Numbered from the stretch's first letter, positions 27,014 to 36,267 are shown. The stretch is DNA of 64,000 nt from Chersky-840 sp963794615 (GCA_963794615.1 CAWCEP010000008.1:52879-116878); one strand, 5' to 3'. Made by a program: numbers and translations. Notes: generated by a model from the letters alone, not told the origin.

Positions 27014-28770
27014 GTGAGTGAACTCCGAATCGCCCAGCCCATGCCGTCCGGACCAGGGGGGACTGCCACCGTGGTGCTCGAGCCGCTTACCGACAAGATG
27101 GCGCCCTCCTCGGCGCGACCTTGGCGTGGCCGCTACGGGTGGCGGAACCTGCGGCCTGCCTCCACCGACAACATCTCCGAGTTCGGGCCCATCCTGAGCG
27201 GCCTGCGCTGGGTGTCGCTGTCCCTGGCCCTGGCCCTGGGTCTCATCGAGCACCTCGGCCCGCGCGCCGCGATCGCCGGGGGCGTCCTCGTCGCCTACAC
27301 GCTGTGGCGGACCGTGGCACCCATCGGCGGCGAGCCGGGCCGCTGGCAGACCACCGCGGCGTTGCTGCTCGAGGTGGCCGTGGGCGTGGCCGTCGTCGAG
27401 GCGACGGGGTTCGCCCGCTCCCCCTTCCTCATCACCCTGGGTGTCGCCACGGTCATCGCCGGGTTCGCCGGGGGACTGAGCGTGGTGTCGGGCCTGGCCA
27501 TCATCGCCGGGTTGGCCGTGGTGCTGCCCACCGTGCTCCTCGCCTCGCACCGTTCCGACGCCAACGAGAGCGTGCAGTTCGCCATCGAGCTCGTCCTCGT
27601 CGGGGTGGCCGGCGGTTTCAGCCGCTACCTCGTGGACGAGTCCCGCCAGGCCCGGGAGGGCCTCACGGCGCGCGTCGAACACCTGTCCGAGGTCAACGAG
27701 CTCCTGCTCGACCTGCACCGCGCCACCGAGCGCGAGGTCACCCCCATGCACGTCGAGGGGGCGGCCCGGTGGGCGCTCGAACGCCTCGACGAGATGTTCT
27801 CCCCCGACGGTCTCGGCGGTGGTCCTCCTCGACCCCACCACCCGTTCCTGGCACGTCGCGCGCGGGCACCGGCGTGCGGACCGGCTCTCCCGAGAGCCCC
27901 GTCCAACTCCCCCGCGCCCTGTACGGCGCCGCCCACGGGACCGACCCCGTCGTCCTCGAGGACCTGCACCAGGGCCTCAACTTCCGGTCCCGCTGGGGCC
28001 TGTACTGCCCCATGCACTCGCGCGACGAGATCGTCGGCGTGCTGGCGGTCGAAGGCAACGATGGCAAGCCTCCGGGGTCCACCGAGCGGCGCCGCATCGG
28101 CGACCTGGCCCGCGCCGCCGGCCTGGCCATCGACAACGCCCGGTGGCTGGAGCGGATCCACACCCTCGGCATGGAGCAGGAGCGGACGCGCCTGGCCCGG
28201 GAGCTGCACGACCACATCGGCCAATCGGTGGTGTACCTGGGCTTCGAGATCGACCGCCTGGTGGAGCTGAACCACGGACGGGCCGTCCAGGCCGACCTGC
28301 TGGAGTTGCGCGGGGACCTGCGCGACCTCGTCGAGGAGCTGCGCGACATGCTCGTCGACCTGCGTAGCGACGTCACCGAGGCCCAAGACGTCGAAGGCGT
28401 CCTCCGGTCGTTCCTCGACCGGGTCAACAAGCGCAACCGAGTGGCGGTCACCCTCGTCGCCGACAGCGAGATCCGGATGCCCCTGCCCGTCGAGCGCGAG
28501 GTCTGGCGCGTGGCCCGCGAGGCCGTCATGAACGCCGAGCGTCACGCCCGGGCGTCGCATGTCTCGATCTTGTGGCTGTGCAACGACGAGGGAGCCCTCC
28601 TCGAGGTGGCCGACGACGGGGTGGGGCTCCCGGCCGGCAAGACCTCGGGCGAGTCGGGGTACGGACTGGTCGGCATGCGAGAGCGGGCCGACTCGATCGG
28701 CGCCCAACTGGAGATCACCTCCGGGCCCGGCAAGGGCACGTTGGTCCGAATGCGAATGAAGGCGGCGTAA
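27014..28770 (+). CDS. Sensor histidine kinase (membrane, GAF, HisKA_3), two frameshifts
   Basis: About 585 residues. Five or six hydrophobic helices (LSLALALGLIEHLGPRAAIAG through FAIELVLVGVAGGFSRYLV, given only by ends) form a membrane sensor. A coiled linker then a GAF-like domain (VVLLDPTTRSWHVARG, GLYCPMHSRDEIVGVLAVEG) follow, with frame changes near 27820 and 27870. The HisKA_3 H-box is LARELHDHIGQSVVYLGF, and the ATPase domain has NAERHARA and VADDGVGLPAG. GTG at 27014 is a tentative start. Its TAA overlaps the ATG of the response regulator by one base. It probably tunes the Tad/pilin genes, by position only. Confidence 0.85.
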
Positions 28771-29423
28771 TGGTACGAGTACTGATTGCAGACGATCACA
28801 CCATGGTGCGAGAGGGGCTCCGCTGGGCCCTTGAGCACGCCGGGCTCGATGTGGTGGGCGAGGCCGCCGACGGCGAAGAAGCCGTCGACATGGCCGAGCA
28901 GCACCGGCCCGACGTCGTGCTCATGGACCTGTCACTCCCCGTGCTGTCGGGCGCGGCCGCCACCAAGCGGATCAAGGCGCTCGTCCCGGGCACGTCGGTG
29001 CTCGCCCTGTCGATGCTCTCCGACGACACCGCGGTCTCCTCGGCACTCGATGCCGGGGCGAGTGGGTACCTGGTCAAGGACTGCACGACATCGGAGATCG
29101 TCGACGCCGTCAAGCGCGTGGCGGGCGGCGAGCGGGTGATGTCGCCGTCGGTGTCGACGGCCATGAGCGCGTCGGCCCAACACGCCCCGCGCCCGTCGAT
29201 GCCGTCGGTCGCCTCCACCCGGCCCCTCATCTCCAAGCGCGAGGAGGAGGTGCTGCGCCTCATGGCAACCGGGGTGTCGATCCCCGAGGCGGCGCGTCGC
29301 CTCTACATCAGCGTCAAGACCGTCAAGAACCATCTGTCGTCGATCTACCAGAAGCTCGATTCCCACGACCGGGCCCAGGCCGTGTTGAAGGCCATGCGCA
29401 TGGGCCTCATCCGGATGGACTGA
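28770..29423 (+). CDS. NarL/FixJ-type response regulator
   Basis: A 217-residue two-component regulator. The receiver domain has IADDHTMVREGL at the start, the phospho-acceptor Asp in VVLMDLSLP (residue 53) and the conserved Lys in GYLVKDC. A Ser/Pro-rich linker leads to a LuxR-type helix-turn-helix (ISKREEEVLRLMATG ... SVKTVKNHLSSIYQKLD). It overlaps the kinase gene by one base, so the two form a pair. Candidate targets are the promoters bearing the shared 17-bp element; that is inference. Confidence 0.92.
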   Translation: MVRVLIADDHTMVREGLRWALEHAGLDVVGEAADGEEAVDMAEQHRPDVVLMDLSLPVLSGAAATKRIKALVPGTSVLALSMLSDDTAVSSALDAGASGYLVKDCTTSEIVDAVKRVAGGERVMSPSVSTAMSASAQHAPRPSMPSVASTRPLISKREEEVLRLMATGVSIPEAARRLYISVKTVKNHLSSIYQKLDSHDRAQAVLKAMRMGLIRMD

Positions 29424-29557
29424 GGTCTCGGCGGGGACACGCAGCGCCATGCTCCCGATGATCACCAAGCCACGCCTTGTCGCCACGTCCCTGAGCAGGT
29501 CTCACGACTCGCCGCCGCCGCGAAGGACGGCGTCGTGAGTCAAGACCCCGTGGCAGG

Positions 29558-31066
29558 GTGCCGATGGTCAGTTGCATGACCTCCTCGGAGGGAACCGCCA
29601 CCTCCATCCACGAACCACCGTCCGGCGGGGACACCGAAACGGCAACCTCGGGTAGGGCTTGGCCTACCTCGCTCGACGACTTGCGACGCCGCGCAGGACC
29701 CGCGACGACCCCGATGAAGACCGAGATCGCCTTGCTCGCCGCCTGGGTAGCCATCGGCCTCGGTGGTGCTCTCGACAACGGCACCTATTCGACCGGAGCT
29801 GTGCTCCTCGTCGTCGTCGGGACCCTCTTGCTCGTATTCGCCGCCGCGTCCCGATCGGAGTGCACCGGTGAGTGGAGTCGCGTCGCGACCGTAACTGCGG
29901 GTTGTGTCGTCCTTCTCGGCTTCCACGACGCCGCCGGCATCTACGGATCGGGGCCAGCCCTCACCGTCAGTCGACTGCTGACGAGTGTGGCCACCGTCGT
30001 GGTGTCGGTTTGGCTGATCGTAGGCCTGCCTCGACGCGACGTTGTGGCCTACGCAGCGATCATCGTAATGACGGCGGCGGGTGTGGCAATGGTGATCTCG
30101 AGCCCGAGACCACTCATCGACGTCTGGTACATGCTCCAAAGCTCAGGCCGCGCCCTCTCCCACGGCCAAAACATCTACACGATCCGGTGGACGACCGGCG
30201 TCAGTTACGAGCAGTCCAACGGCTTCGCTTACCTTCCTGGCTCCGCCGTCCTGCTATGGCCATTTCACGCTCTTTTCGGAGACGTGCGCTACGGACTTCT
30301 CGCTGCCATCACCATCACCGCCATCCTCCTGGCGCGAGTTCGCGCCAACGCACCCGTGGTCATCATCGCTACCTTTGTGATGCTCTACCCCAAGACAATG
30401 TTCGGTTTGGAGCAGTCCTGGGTCGATCCGCTCGTGCTGTGCGCGCTGTGCGGTGCCGCCTACGCCGTGGTTCGGGGCAGATACGGCTGGGCCGTGTTGG
30501 CCTTCGCCGTTGGCTTGGTCTGCAAACAACAGGCGTGGCTTGTGCTTCCCCTCGCCTTCTTCTGGAAGGACTTTGGGTGGCGCCGAGCCGCGCTCTCGGC
30601 TACCGGAGCGGGGGCGTTCATGCTGCCATGGATCGTCGCGGCACCCCACTCCTTCTACAGCGGCGTCGTCACCTACAACCTCGACCTTCCCGCCCGACAG
30701 GACTCGCTATCGTTGTTCACCACCGCCTTGCTGCACGGATGGAGCCCGGGGCTCGGCGTCGTGTTGATCGCCTCTCTGGGTGCCATCGGGCTCGTTCTGT
30801 GGCATCTGCCCCGCGACACCTACGGATTTCTGCTTGGTTCCGCGGTGATCATGGCGGCGTTCAATCTGACCAACAAACAGTCGTTCTTCAACGAATGGGC
30901 GCTCGCCGCCGGACTCGCGCTGGCGGCACTGGTCTTCCATTCCGTGCTGGTCAGTGACTCGAGGAGCCACCAAGACAGCGCAGAGACGACAGGGATCCGC
31001 CCGGACCGATCTTGCCCCCACGGCCCAGCCGGGACCAGGGGCGGCCCGGTGCTCCGGCCCCGCTGA
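29558..31066 (+). CDS. Polytopic membrane glycosyltransferase candidate (GT87/DUF2029-like)
   Basis: About 500 residues with roughly twelve hydrophobic helices after a 50-residue polar N-terminus. Typical elements for this group: SSPRPLIDVWYMLQ (acidic loop), LSHGQNIYTIRW, GFAYLPGSAVLLWPFHALFGD, GLEQSWVDPLVLCALCGA and LVCKQQAWLVLPLAFFWKD. Comparable enzymes move sugars from polyprenyl phosphates on the outer face of the membrane. The start is uncertain (GTG 29558, ATG 29564 or 29576). Its codon use is a little less GC-biased than its neighbours. It stands alone between the two-component pair and the pilins. Confidence 0.65.
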   Translation: MPMVSCMTSSEGTATSIHEPPSGGDTETATSGRAWPTSLDDLRRRAGPATTPMKTEIALLAAWVAIGLGGALDNGTYSTGAVLLVVVGTLLLVFAAASRSECTGEWSRVATVTAGCVVLLGFHDAAGIYGSGPALTVSRLLTSVATVVVSVWLIVGLPRRDVVAYAAIIVMTAAGVAMVISSPRPLIDVWYMLQSSGRALSHGQNIYTIRWTTGVSYEQSNGFAYLPGSAVLLWPFHALFGDVRYGLLAAITITAILLARVRANAPVVIIATFVMLYPKTMFGLEQSWVDPLVLCALCGAAYAVVRGRYGWAVLAFAVGLVCKQQAWLVLPLAFFWKDFGWRRAALSATGAGAFMLPWIVAAPHSFYSGVVTYNLDLPARQDSLSLFTTALLHGWSPGLGVVLIASLGAIGLVLWHLPRDTYGFLLGSAVIMAAFNLTNKQSFFNEWALAAGLALAALVFHSVLVSDSRSHQDSAETTGIRPDRSCPHGPAGTRGGPVLRPR

Positions 31067-31067
31067 C

Positions 31068-31084
31068 GTAGGCCCTGCGACCCA
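31068..31084 (+). promoter_or_regulatory. Shared 17-bp upstream element, copy 3 (Flp pilin)
   Basis: GTAGGCCCTGCGACCCA, 105 bp upstream of the first Flp pilin start. It differs at two positions from the copies upstream of the two cpaB genes. It lies just after the stop codon of the preceding gene, so it is not part of a coding sequence. Confidence 0.5.
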
Positions 31085-31188
31085 CGTTTTGGCTGCACAG
31101 AGTGACTTTTGGGCCTCCCGACCTATGGCGATCCAGCCCTAATTCCCCGATAGTGGGATGAAGGTTGGAATCGAAAGAGGGGGAGCAC

Positions 31189-31398
31189 ATGAACATCGTC
31201 ACTCTGGTGATGCGCGCGATCGACCCGATCCGGGCCACCTGGAACCGCCGGGACGAGCTGGGCGCCAGCCTGGTGGAGTACGCGCTGCTGCTCGCCCTCA
31301 TCGCCGTGGTCGCCCTGGTGGCCCTGCACTTCCTGGGCGGGTCGGTCGCCAACACGCTCAACAGCGTGGGCAGCTCCGTCAACAACCCGACCGGCTGA
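31189..31398 (+). CDS. flp: Flp/Fap-type pilin 1
   Basis: A 69-residue prepilin. A short basic leader (MNIVTLVMRAIDPIRATWNRRDELG) ends in Gly, followed by ASLVEYALLLALIAVVAL: a Gly cleavage site, the Glu-Tyr pair typical of Flp pilins, and a hydrophobic helix. Cleavage after Gly would leave about 44 residues. ATG at 31189 is preceded by AGAGGGGGAG. Nearly identical to the second pilin 57 bp downstream. Carries the shared element about 105 bp upstream. Confidence 0.93.
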   Translation: MNIVTLVMRAIDPIRATWNRRDELGASLVEYALLLALIAVVALVALHFLGGSVANTLNSVGSSVNNPTG

Positions 31399-31454
31399 CC
31401 AAGCCGACGCCAAGACCGCTAGTCACTTCTAGACACCACGAAAGGAGGGAAACC

Positions 31455-31664
31455 GTGAACATCGTCTCTCTCGTGATGCACGTGATCAACCCGATCCGCG
31501 CCACGTGGAACCGCAGGGATGAGTTGGGAGCCAGCCTGGTTGAGTACGCGCTGCTCCTGGCCCTCATCGCCGTGGTCGCACTCGTGGCTCTGCACTTCCT
31601 GGGTGGATCGGTCGCCAACACGCTCAACAGCGTCGGCAGCTCCGTCAACAACCCGACCGGCTGA
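31455..31664 (+). CDS. flp: Flp/Fap-type pilin 2
   Basis: A second 69-residue Flp prepilin. From RATWNRRDELG onward it is identical in protein sequence to pilin 1; only a few leader residues differ (SLVMHVIN against TLVMRAID). GTG at 31455 follows a strong ribosome-binding site, AAAGGAGGG, better than that of pilin 1. The DNA differs at many third positions (for example GAGCTGGGC against GAGTTGGGA), so the duplication is old or kept by selection on the protein. A bidirectional terminator follows. Confidence 0.93.
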   Translation: MNIVSLVMHVINPIRATWNRRDELGASLVEYALLLALIAVVALVALHFLGGSVANTLNSVGSSVNNPTG

Positions 31665-31689
31665 TCGACGAGTACCCAGCCATACCAGC

Positions 31690-31723
31690 AACGGCTCAGC
31701 CCGAAGTCTTGGGCTGAGCCGTT
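31690..31723. terminator. Bidirectional intrinsic terminator after the pilins
   Basis: A 13-bp perfect stem (31690-31702 with 31711-31723) with an 8-base loop GAAGTCTT, followed by TTT on the plus strand. It lies 26 bp after the second pilin. The stop codon of the convergent membrane-protein gene (31696-31698) is inside the stem, so the hairpin serves both directions. Confidence 0.8.
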
Positions 31724-33276
31724 TGCGCGCCCGTGGCCCGGAACACGACGGCCTGGGACGTGTGCCACACCACTTTCCAGCGGGAGTCGTGGGCGAGGAA
31801 CAGGGCCAGGGGTGTGCCCGGCTGCCACAGCACGTACTCCACGTGGTGCGAGGCCAGCACCGGGTCGGGGTCGGTGGTGAGGTCGGCGACCTCGAGGTAC
31901 TGCGTCAGCACGCCGTTGTCGGTGTAGAGCTCGGTGCGGCCGTCGACGAAGACCGGCCGTCGCACCCAGTCGAGGTAGTCGTTCCAGAGGTAGGTCGAGA
32001 AGATCCGGCCCGGACGGTCCTGGAGGTAGGCGACGGCGCGCACCGGCACGCTGGGGGCGGGCTGGGCGGCGGGATAGAACGGCCCGTGCAGGAGCGAGAC
32101 CCCGAGCACGGCCACGAGGGGCCACACGAGCAGGCTCGGGCGCAGTCGCTCTTCTTCCAGGGGCGGACAGCTCGCCGCCAGGGCGCACCAGGCGATGGCG
32201 AAGTAGGGGATGAACCGCACCGCGTCGAGGCTCGACACCAACAGGAACCCGGCCAGGGCCAGCTCCAGGGCCGGCACGGGGCGGGTCGAGAAGGCCAGGT
32301 ACGCGACGGTGACGACCACCGGCACCACGAGGACGGCCAGGGTGGCGGGGTCATGGAAGTCCGGTGACTGCCATTCCTGGATCAGGCGGCGCACCTGCTG
32401 GTTGAAGGTGATGCCCAGCGCGCTCGAGTAGACGCCGGGCCCGAAGGGGTTGACGAAGGTGGCCGCGCCCGAGGCCACCAGCGTCGCCACGATCGGCACC
32501 AGCGGCAGGGGTTGCGAGACCGTGACCCGGCCGATCCCCCGGCGCAGGCCCACCGCCACGACCTCGAGGAGGAGGATGGCAAGGCCCAACGGGAAGCTCC
32601 CGTGCAGGTTGGCCCACAGCACGAAGAGGACGGGGACGGGGAACAACCACGCCCGGCGGCGACGGGCCAGGGCGAGCAGCAACAGGAGCAGGGCGAGGAA
32701 GAGGTAGCTGACCATCTGGGGGCGGTCGTCGAGGAACAGCGTGACGGCGGCCCCGGTCTCCACGCACAGGAGGCCGGTCCAGGTCCATCCGGCTCCCACT
32801 ACCCGGCTGCGGATGGCGACGGCGAGGACGGTGAGCGTGGCCAGTCCCGCCGACAACAACCAGAACGCCACCGGGCCCACGCTCCGCACCGCCTGGGCCA
32901 GCAGGACGTCGTAGCCCCACTCGGGCGTGATCCACTTCGCTCCGGGGACGGTGTAGGAGAACACGTCGCTGCGCATGACGTGGTGGTGGTCGAGCATCCA
33001 CACCCCGGCGGCGCGGTGCCAGAAGGTGTCGTCGAAGACGCCGCGGTGCATCGCGGCGCGCCACGGGATCAGACAGCCCACCACCAGGCCCACGACACCG
33101 ACGGGGAGTGCGATGCGCCGCCACGGGTTGGGCCGCACCCGGCGGTGCCGGGCGGAGCGGGGCGGTATGTCGGGCGGTGTCGGCGCGGCACCGGCGGGGT
33201 CGCCGACGTGCTCGCCACCGGGAAGAGCGATCGAGGACAGGTCCGGGGACGACGTCACCTCGGCCACGTCGACCAT
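31696..33276 (-). CDS. Polytopic membrane protein, paralogue of the one at 25.5 kb
   Basis: A 526-residue membrane protein with about ten helices after a 55-residue polar, Pro-rich N-terminus. The first loop is acidic (HRGVFDDTFWHRAAGVWML), then SDVFSYTVPGAKWITPEWGY, NLHGSFPLGLAILLLE, NPFGPGVYSS, EWQSPDFHDPATLAVLV and, in the soluble tail, RIFSTYLWNDYLDW and VDGRTELYTDNGV. The order matches the protein encoded at 25493-27013. It resembles GT-C transferases in topology; activity unknown. It converges on the pilin genes, sharing their terminator. Confidence 0.65.
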   Translation of the reverse strand: MVDVAEVTSSPDLSSIALPGGEHVGDPAGAAPTPPDIPPRSARHRRVRPNPWRRIALPVGVVGLVVGCLIPWRAAMHRGVFDDTFWHRAAGVWMLDHHHVMRSDVFSYTVPGAKWITPEWGYDVLLAQAVRSVGPVAFWLLSAGLATLTVLAVAIRSRVVGAGWTWTGLLCVETGAAVTLFLDDRPQMVSYLFLALLLLLLALARRRRAWLFPVPVLFVLWANLHGSFPLGLAILLLEVVAVGLRRGIGRVTVSQPLPLVPIVATLVASGAATFVNPFGPGVYSSALGITFNQQVRRLIQEWQSPDFHDPATLAVLVVPVVVTVAYLAFSTRPVPALELALAGFLLVSSLDAVRFIPYFAIAWCALAASCPPLEEERLRPSLLVWPLVAVLGVSLLHGPFYPAAQPAPSVPVRAVAYLQDRPGRIFSTYLWNDYLDWVRRPVFVDGRTELYTDNGVLTQYLEVADLTTDPDPVLASHHVEYVLWQPGTPLALFLAHDSRWKVVWHTSQAVVFRATGAQTAQPKTSG

Positions 33277-33351
33277 GATCGCGTGCGGGGCCGGCCCAGC
33301 CGCGCATGCGCCGGCCCGCGGCGGCGACGTCGCCGAGACGCCGGGGCGACC

Positions 33352-34935
33352 TCAGTCGCTGCAGACGGTCCCGGGCGCGGGCAGCGTGCCGGCCACGAAG
33401 TAGGCCTGGTCGATGGCCCGCACGCAGCCGCTGTAGTAGTAGGCGACGTGGTTCTCGCCCTGCCAGGTCACGAGCTGACCGTGCTGGAGCTCGGCCGCCA
33501 GGCGCTGTGCCCACACGTACGGCGTGGCGGGGTCCTTCGTCGCCCCCACCACCAGGATGGGCGGTGCGCCCAGCGCCGTGGTCGGGGCCGGGGTCCGGGT
33601 GGCGGGGACGGGCCACACCGCGCAGGTGGCCTCGCTCCAGGCCAGCAGGGGCCCGAAGAACGGGGCCTTGACCGCGGCCTGGGCGGCCATGTCGGGGATG
33701 CTCGTCGAACCCCGGGCGACGGGATGGTCGATGCAGTCGATGGAGGTCTCGGCGTCAGCGGCGTTGCTCGACCCCCCCGAGACGTAATTGTCCGCCATCG
33801 ACAGCGCCCCGGCACCGTTGCCCGCCGCCGCCTCGGCCAGGGCGTTGCCCAGGGTCGGCCAGTACGAACGGGCGTAGAGGGCGGAGAGCACGGCGTAATA
33901 GAGAGCCCCGGGCCCCGCCGTCCGACCCCCGCCGGCGGGGATGGGCTGGCTGCGGCTCTGGGCGATCAAGGCCAGCAGGGCGGGGGCGGAGGCACCCCCC
34001 GCCGGGCGCCATGGGCATCCCGACGACGTGCACCACGCCAAGAAGTCGTCGAGCACCGACTCGAAGCCCTCGCTCTGTTCGTCGACCATCTGCTGGGTGC
34101 TCATGGCGGGGTCGATGGCCCCGTCGAGCACCATGGCCCGGACGTGGGTGGGGAACATCTGGGCGTAGACGGCGCCGAGGAGGGTGCCGTAGGAGTGCCC
34201 GAAGTAGGTGAGCTGCGCGTCGCCGAGCGCCTGGCGGATGCGGTCGAGGTCACGCGCCACGTCGACGGTCCCGACGAAGGGAAGGAGTCGGCCGCTGATC
34301 GACTCGCACTGGGCCGCGTAGGCCTCGTCGTTGGTGAGGAGGGACAACTGGGCTCCGACGCTGCCGGGGACGGGGTCGGGCAGCGGCCCCGGCGTCGACG
34401 GAGCGGCTGCGCTCGACGGGCCGGTGCTGCACAACACGGGGCTGCTGCGCTGCACACCCCGGGGATCGAATTCCACGATGTCGAATCGAGCGAGCAGTCC
34501 GGGGGTGAGCACGCTCAGCTCGGCGGGGAGGTCGTCGACCCCGGACCCGCCGGGCCCGCCGGGGTCGATGACGAGCGATCCGATGCGCGCCGCGGCGTCG
34601 GTCGCGAGATGCATCGTCAACGCGATCTGGATCGTCCCCAACTGGGGTTGCGCGTAATCGAGGGGCATCGCCACGTCGCCGCACTGCAGGGCACCGCACG
34701 GCGTCCAGTGCACCGGGGTGACCGGCGGCTCGACGACTGCCGTGGTGGTCGTCGTCGTCGCCACAGTGGTCGACGTCCTCGAGGTGCCCGAGCTCGACGT
34801 GACCCGACCCCCGCTTCGTCCGTCGGCGCGGCCCGCAGCGGGGGCACACGCACTCAGCGAGCGCGGCCGAGACCACCACGAGCACCGTGGCACGCCGGGG
34901 GCCGTGACCTCCTCCCCCACCGACCAGACGCACAT
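33352..34935 (-). CDS. Secreted lipoprotein alpha/beta hydrolase (TAP/S33-like peptidase), frameshift in signal
   Basis: About 525 residues. The catalytic part has the oxyanion motif DPGGPGGSG, the nucleophile elbow YFGHSYGTLLG, and the C-terminal TAP-like region with VVGATKDPATPY (Asp) and QGENHVAYYY (His). These match tripeptidyl-aminopeptidase / SlpD-like hydrolases of Actinobacteria. The signal is split: one frame gives the hydrophobic RRATVLVVVSAALA, the next the lipobox-like LSACAPAAG, so a one-base indel near 34850 breaks a lipoprotein signal peptide. A Thr-rich linker follows. The start is near 34935. Confidence 0.8.
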   Translation of the reverse strand: MCVWSVGEEVTAPGVPRCSWWSRPRSLSACAPAAGRADGRSGGRVTSSSGTSRTSTTVATTTTTTAVVEPPVTPVHWTPCGALQCGDVAMPLDYAQPQLGTIQIALTMHLATDAAARIGSLVIDPGGPGGSGVDDLPAELSVLTPGLLARFDIVEFDPRGVQRSSPVLCSTGPSSAAAPSTPGPLPDPVPGSVGAQLSLLTNDEAYAAQCESISGRLLPFVGTVDVARDLDRIRQALGDAQLTYFGHSYGTLLGAVYAQMFPTHVRAMVLDGAIDPAMSTQQMVDEQSEGFESVLDDFLAWCTSSGCPWRPAGGASAPALLALIAQSRSQPIPAGGGRTAGPGALYYAVLSALYARSYWPTLGNALAEAAAGNGAGALSMADNYVSGGSSNAADAETSIDCIDHPVARGSTSIPDMAAQAAVKAPFFGPLLAWSEATCAVWPVPATRTPAPTTALGAPPILVVGATKDPATPYVWAQRLAAELQHGQLVTWQGENHVAYYYSGCVRAIDQAYFVAGTLPAPGTVCSD

Positions 34936-34997
34936 CCTCACTGTGGCACGACGGGTGGCCGTACCGGGTCTCACCCCGGGCGTGGGAGGATCGAGGC

Positions 34998-35858
34998 GTG
35001 CCCGAGTTGCCCGAGGTCGAGGCCCTGACCCGCTTCCTGACCGAGCGCACCGCGGGACGGCGCGTCGAGCGGTGCGAGCTGGGGGCCATCGCCGCGCTCA
35101 AGACCTTCGACCCTCCGCTGTCGTCGCTCGTGGGCCGCGACGTGGCCGCCGTGACCCGGCGGGGGAAATACCTGTGCATGGACCTCGACCATCGGTGGCT
35201 GGTCATCCACCTGGCCCGGGGGGGATGGATCCGGTGGAAGGACAAGCTCACGGCCGACCGGGCCCGTCCCAGTCGCAGCCCCCTCGCCCTGCGCATGGGG
35301 TTCGTCGGGGGCTCGGGGTTCGACGTCACCGAGATGGGGACCGAGAAGCGCCTCGCCCTGTGGGTCGTCGGCGACCCCGAGGAGGTCGAGGGGCTCGCCA
35401 CCCTCGGCGTCGACCCGCTCGACGCGTCTTTCGACACCGACGCCCTGGCCGCGCTCCTGGCCGCCGCGTCGGGGAACGTGAAGACGGTGCTCGCTGCCCA
35501 GTCGATCATCGCCGGCATCGGCAACGCCTACTCCGACGAGATCCTCCATGTGGCCCACCTGTCGCCGTTCAAGCCGGCCCGCAACCTCGACCGTGACGAG
35601 GTGCAGCGCCTCCACACCGCCATCGTGAGCGTGCTCGCCGACGCCGTGGAGCGCGCCGTCGGGCAGGAGGCTTCCGAGCTCAAGGGAGACAAGAAGCGGG
35701 CCATGCGCGTCCACGGCCGCACCGGCGAAGCATGCCCGGAGTGCGGTGACGTCGTACGCGAAGTGTCGTTCGCCACCAAGTCGCTGCAGTACTGCGCCAC
35801 ATGCCAGACCGGGGGCAAACCGCTCGCTGACCGGCGCCTGTCGAAGCTCCTGCGCTAA
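34998..35858 (+). CDS. Formamidopyrimidine/endonuclease VIII-type DNA glycosylase
   Basis: A 286-residue base-excision-repair enzyme. The mature N-terminus PELPEVE supplies the catalytic Pro and Glu; Lys57 lies in RRGKYLC; the helix-two-turn-helix region ends with AGIGNAYSDEIL (DNA-binding Asn). The C-terminal zinc finger is complete: CPECG, then CATCQTGG. GTG at 34998 gives the correct N-terminus. Whether it is Fpg (8-oxoG) or Nei-type (oxidised pyrimidines) cannot be settled by eye. Confidence 0.93.
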   Translation: MPELPEVEALTRFLTERTAGRRVERCELGAIAALKTFDPPLSSLVGRDVAAVTRRGKYLCMDLDHRWLVIHLARGGWIRWKDKLTADRARPSRSPLALRMGFVGGSGFDVTEMGTEKRLALWVVGDPEEVEGLATLGVDPLDASFDTDALAALLAAASGNVKTVLAAQSIIAGIGNAYSDEILHVAHLSPFKPARNLDRDEVQRLHTAIVSVLADAVERAVGQEASELKGDKKRAMRVHGRTGEACPECGDVVREVSFATKSLQYCATCQTGGKPLADRRLSKLLR

Positions 35859-35913
35859 CGATGTCCCCGTTTCCCCGTCTCTGAAATTCCGACCCATCGA
35901 AGAAGGAGTTGCC

Positions 35914-36156
35914 ATGAACGACAAAGAGATCGTGAACGAGATCAACCGTCTCGCCGACGAAGAGCACCGCCTCGAGGAGGCGCACGTGGGAGAGGGCCTC
36001 TCACCCGAGGAGTCCGAGAAGCTCCGCACCATCGAGGTCTCCCTGGACCAGTGCTGGGACCTGCTGCGCCAACGCCGGGCCCGGCGCACCGCCGGCCAGG
36101 ACCCCGACGACGCCGCGCCCCGTCCCGCCCCCGTGGTGGAGAACTACCAGCAGTAG
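35914..36156 (+). CDS. DUF2630 family small protein
   Basis: An 80-residue, highly charged, helical protein. The family pattern is visible: IVNEINRLADEEHRLEEAH, then LDQCWDLLRQRRARR and PVVENYQQ at the end. No function is known to me for DUF2630; it is common in Actinobacteria. AAGGAG lies 6 bp before the ATG. It sits between the DNA glycosylase and the acyl-CoA ligase genes. Confidence 0.85.
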   Translation: MNDKEIVNEINRLADEEHRLEEAHVGEGLSPEESEKLRTIEVSLDQCWDLLRQRRARRTAGQDPDDAAPRPAPVVENYQQ

Positions 36157-36267
36157 TCGCTCGGGCCGGCGACTGTCGTCCCCGATAACATGCGCCCGTC
36201 GTCGGGGCGGGATTGCCGTCGTGATCGTCGACGGGTCCGCTGAGGCCGTCGACCGGGAGGGGGGTCG

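Noticed and set aside
32512..35028. Long open frame (about 838 codons) on the plus strand
   Set aside because: Low-complexity Gly/Arg/His-rich translation antisense to two well-supported genes; a product of high GC.
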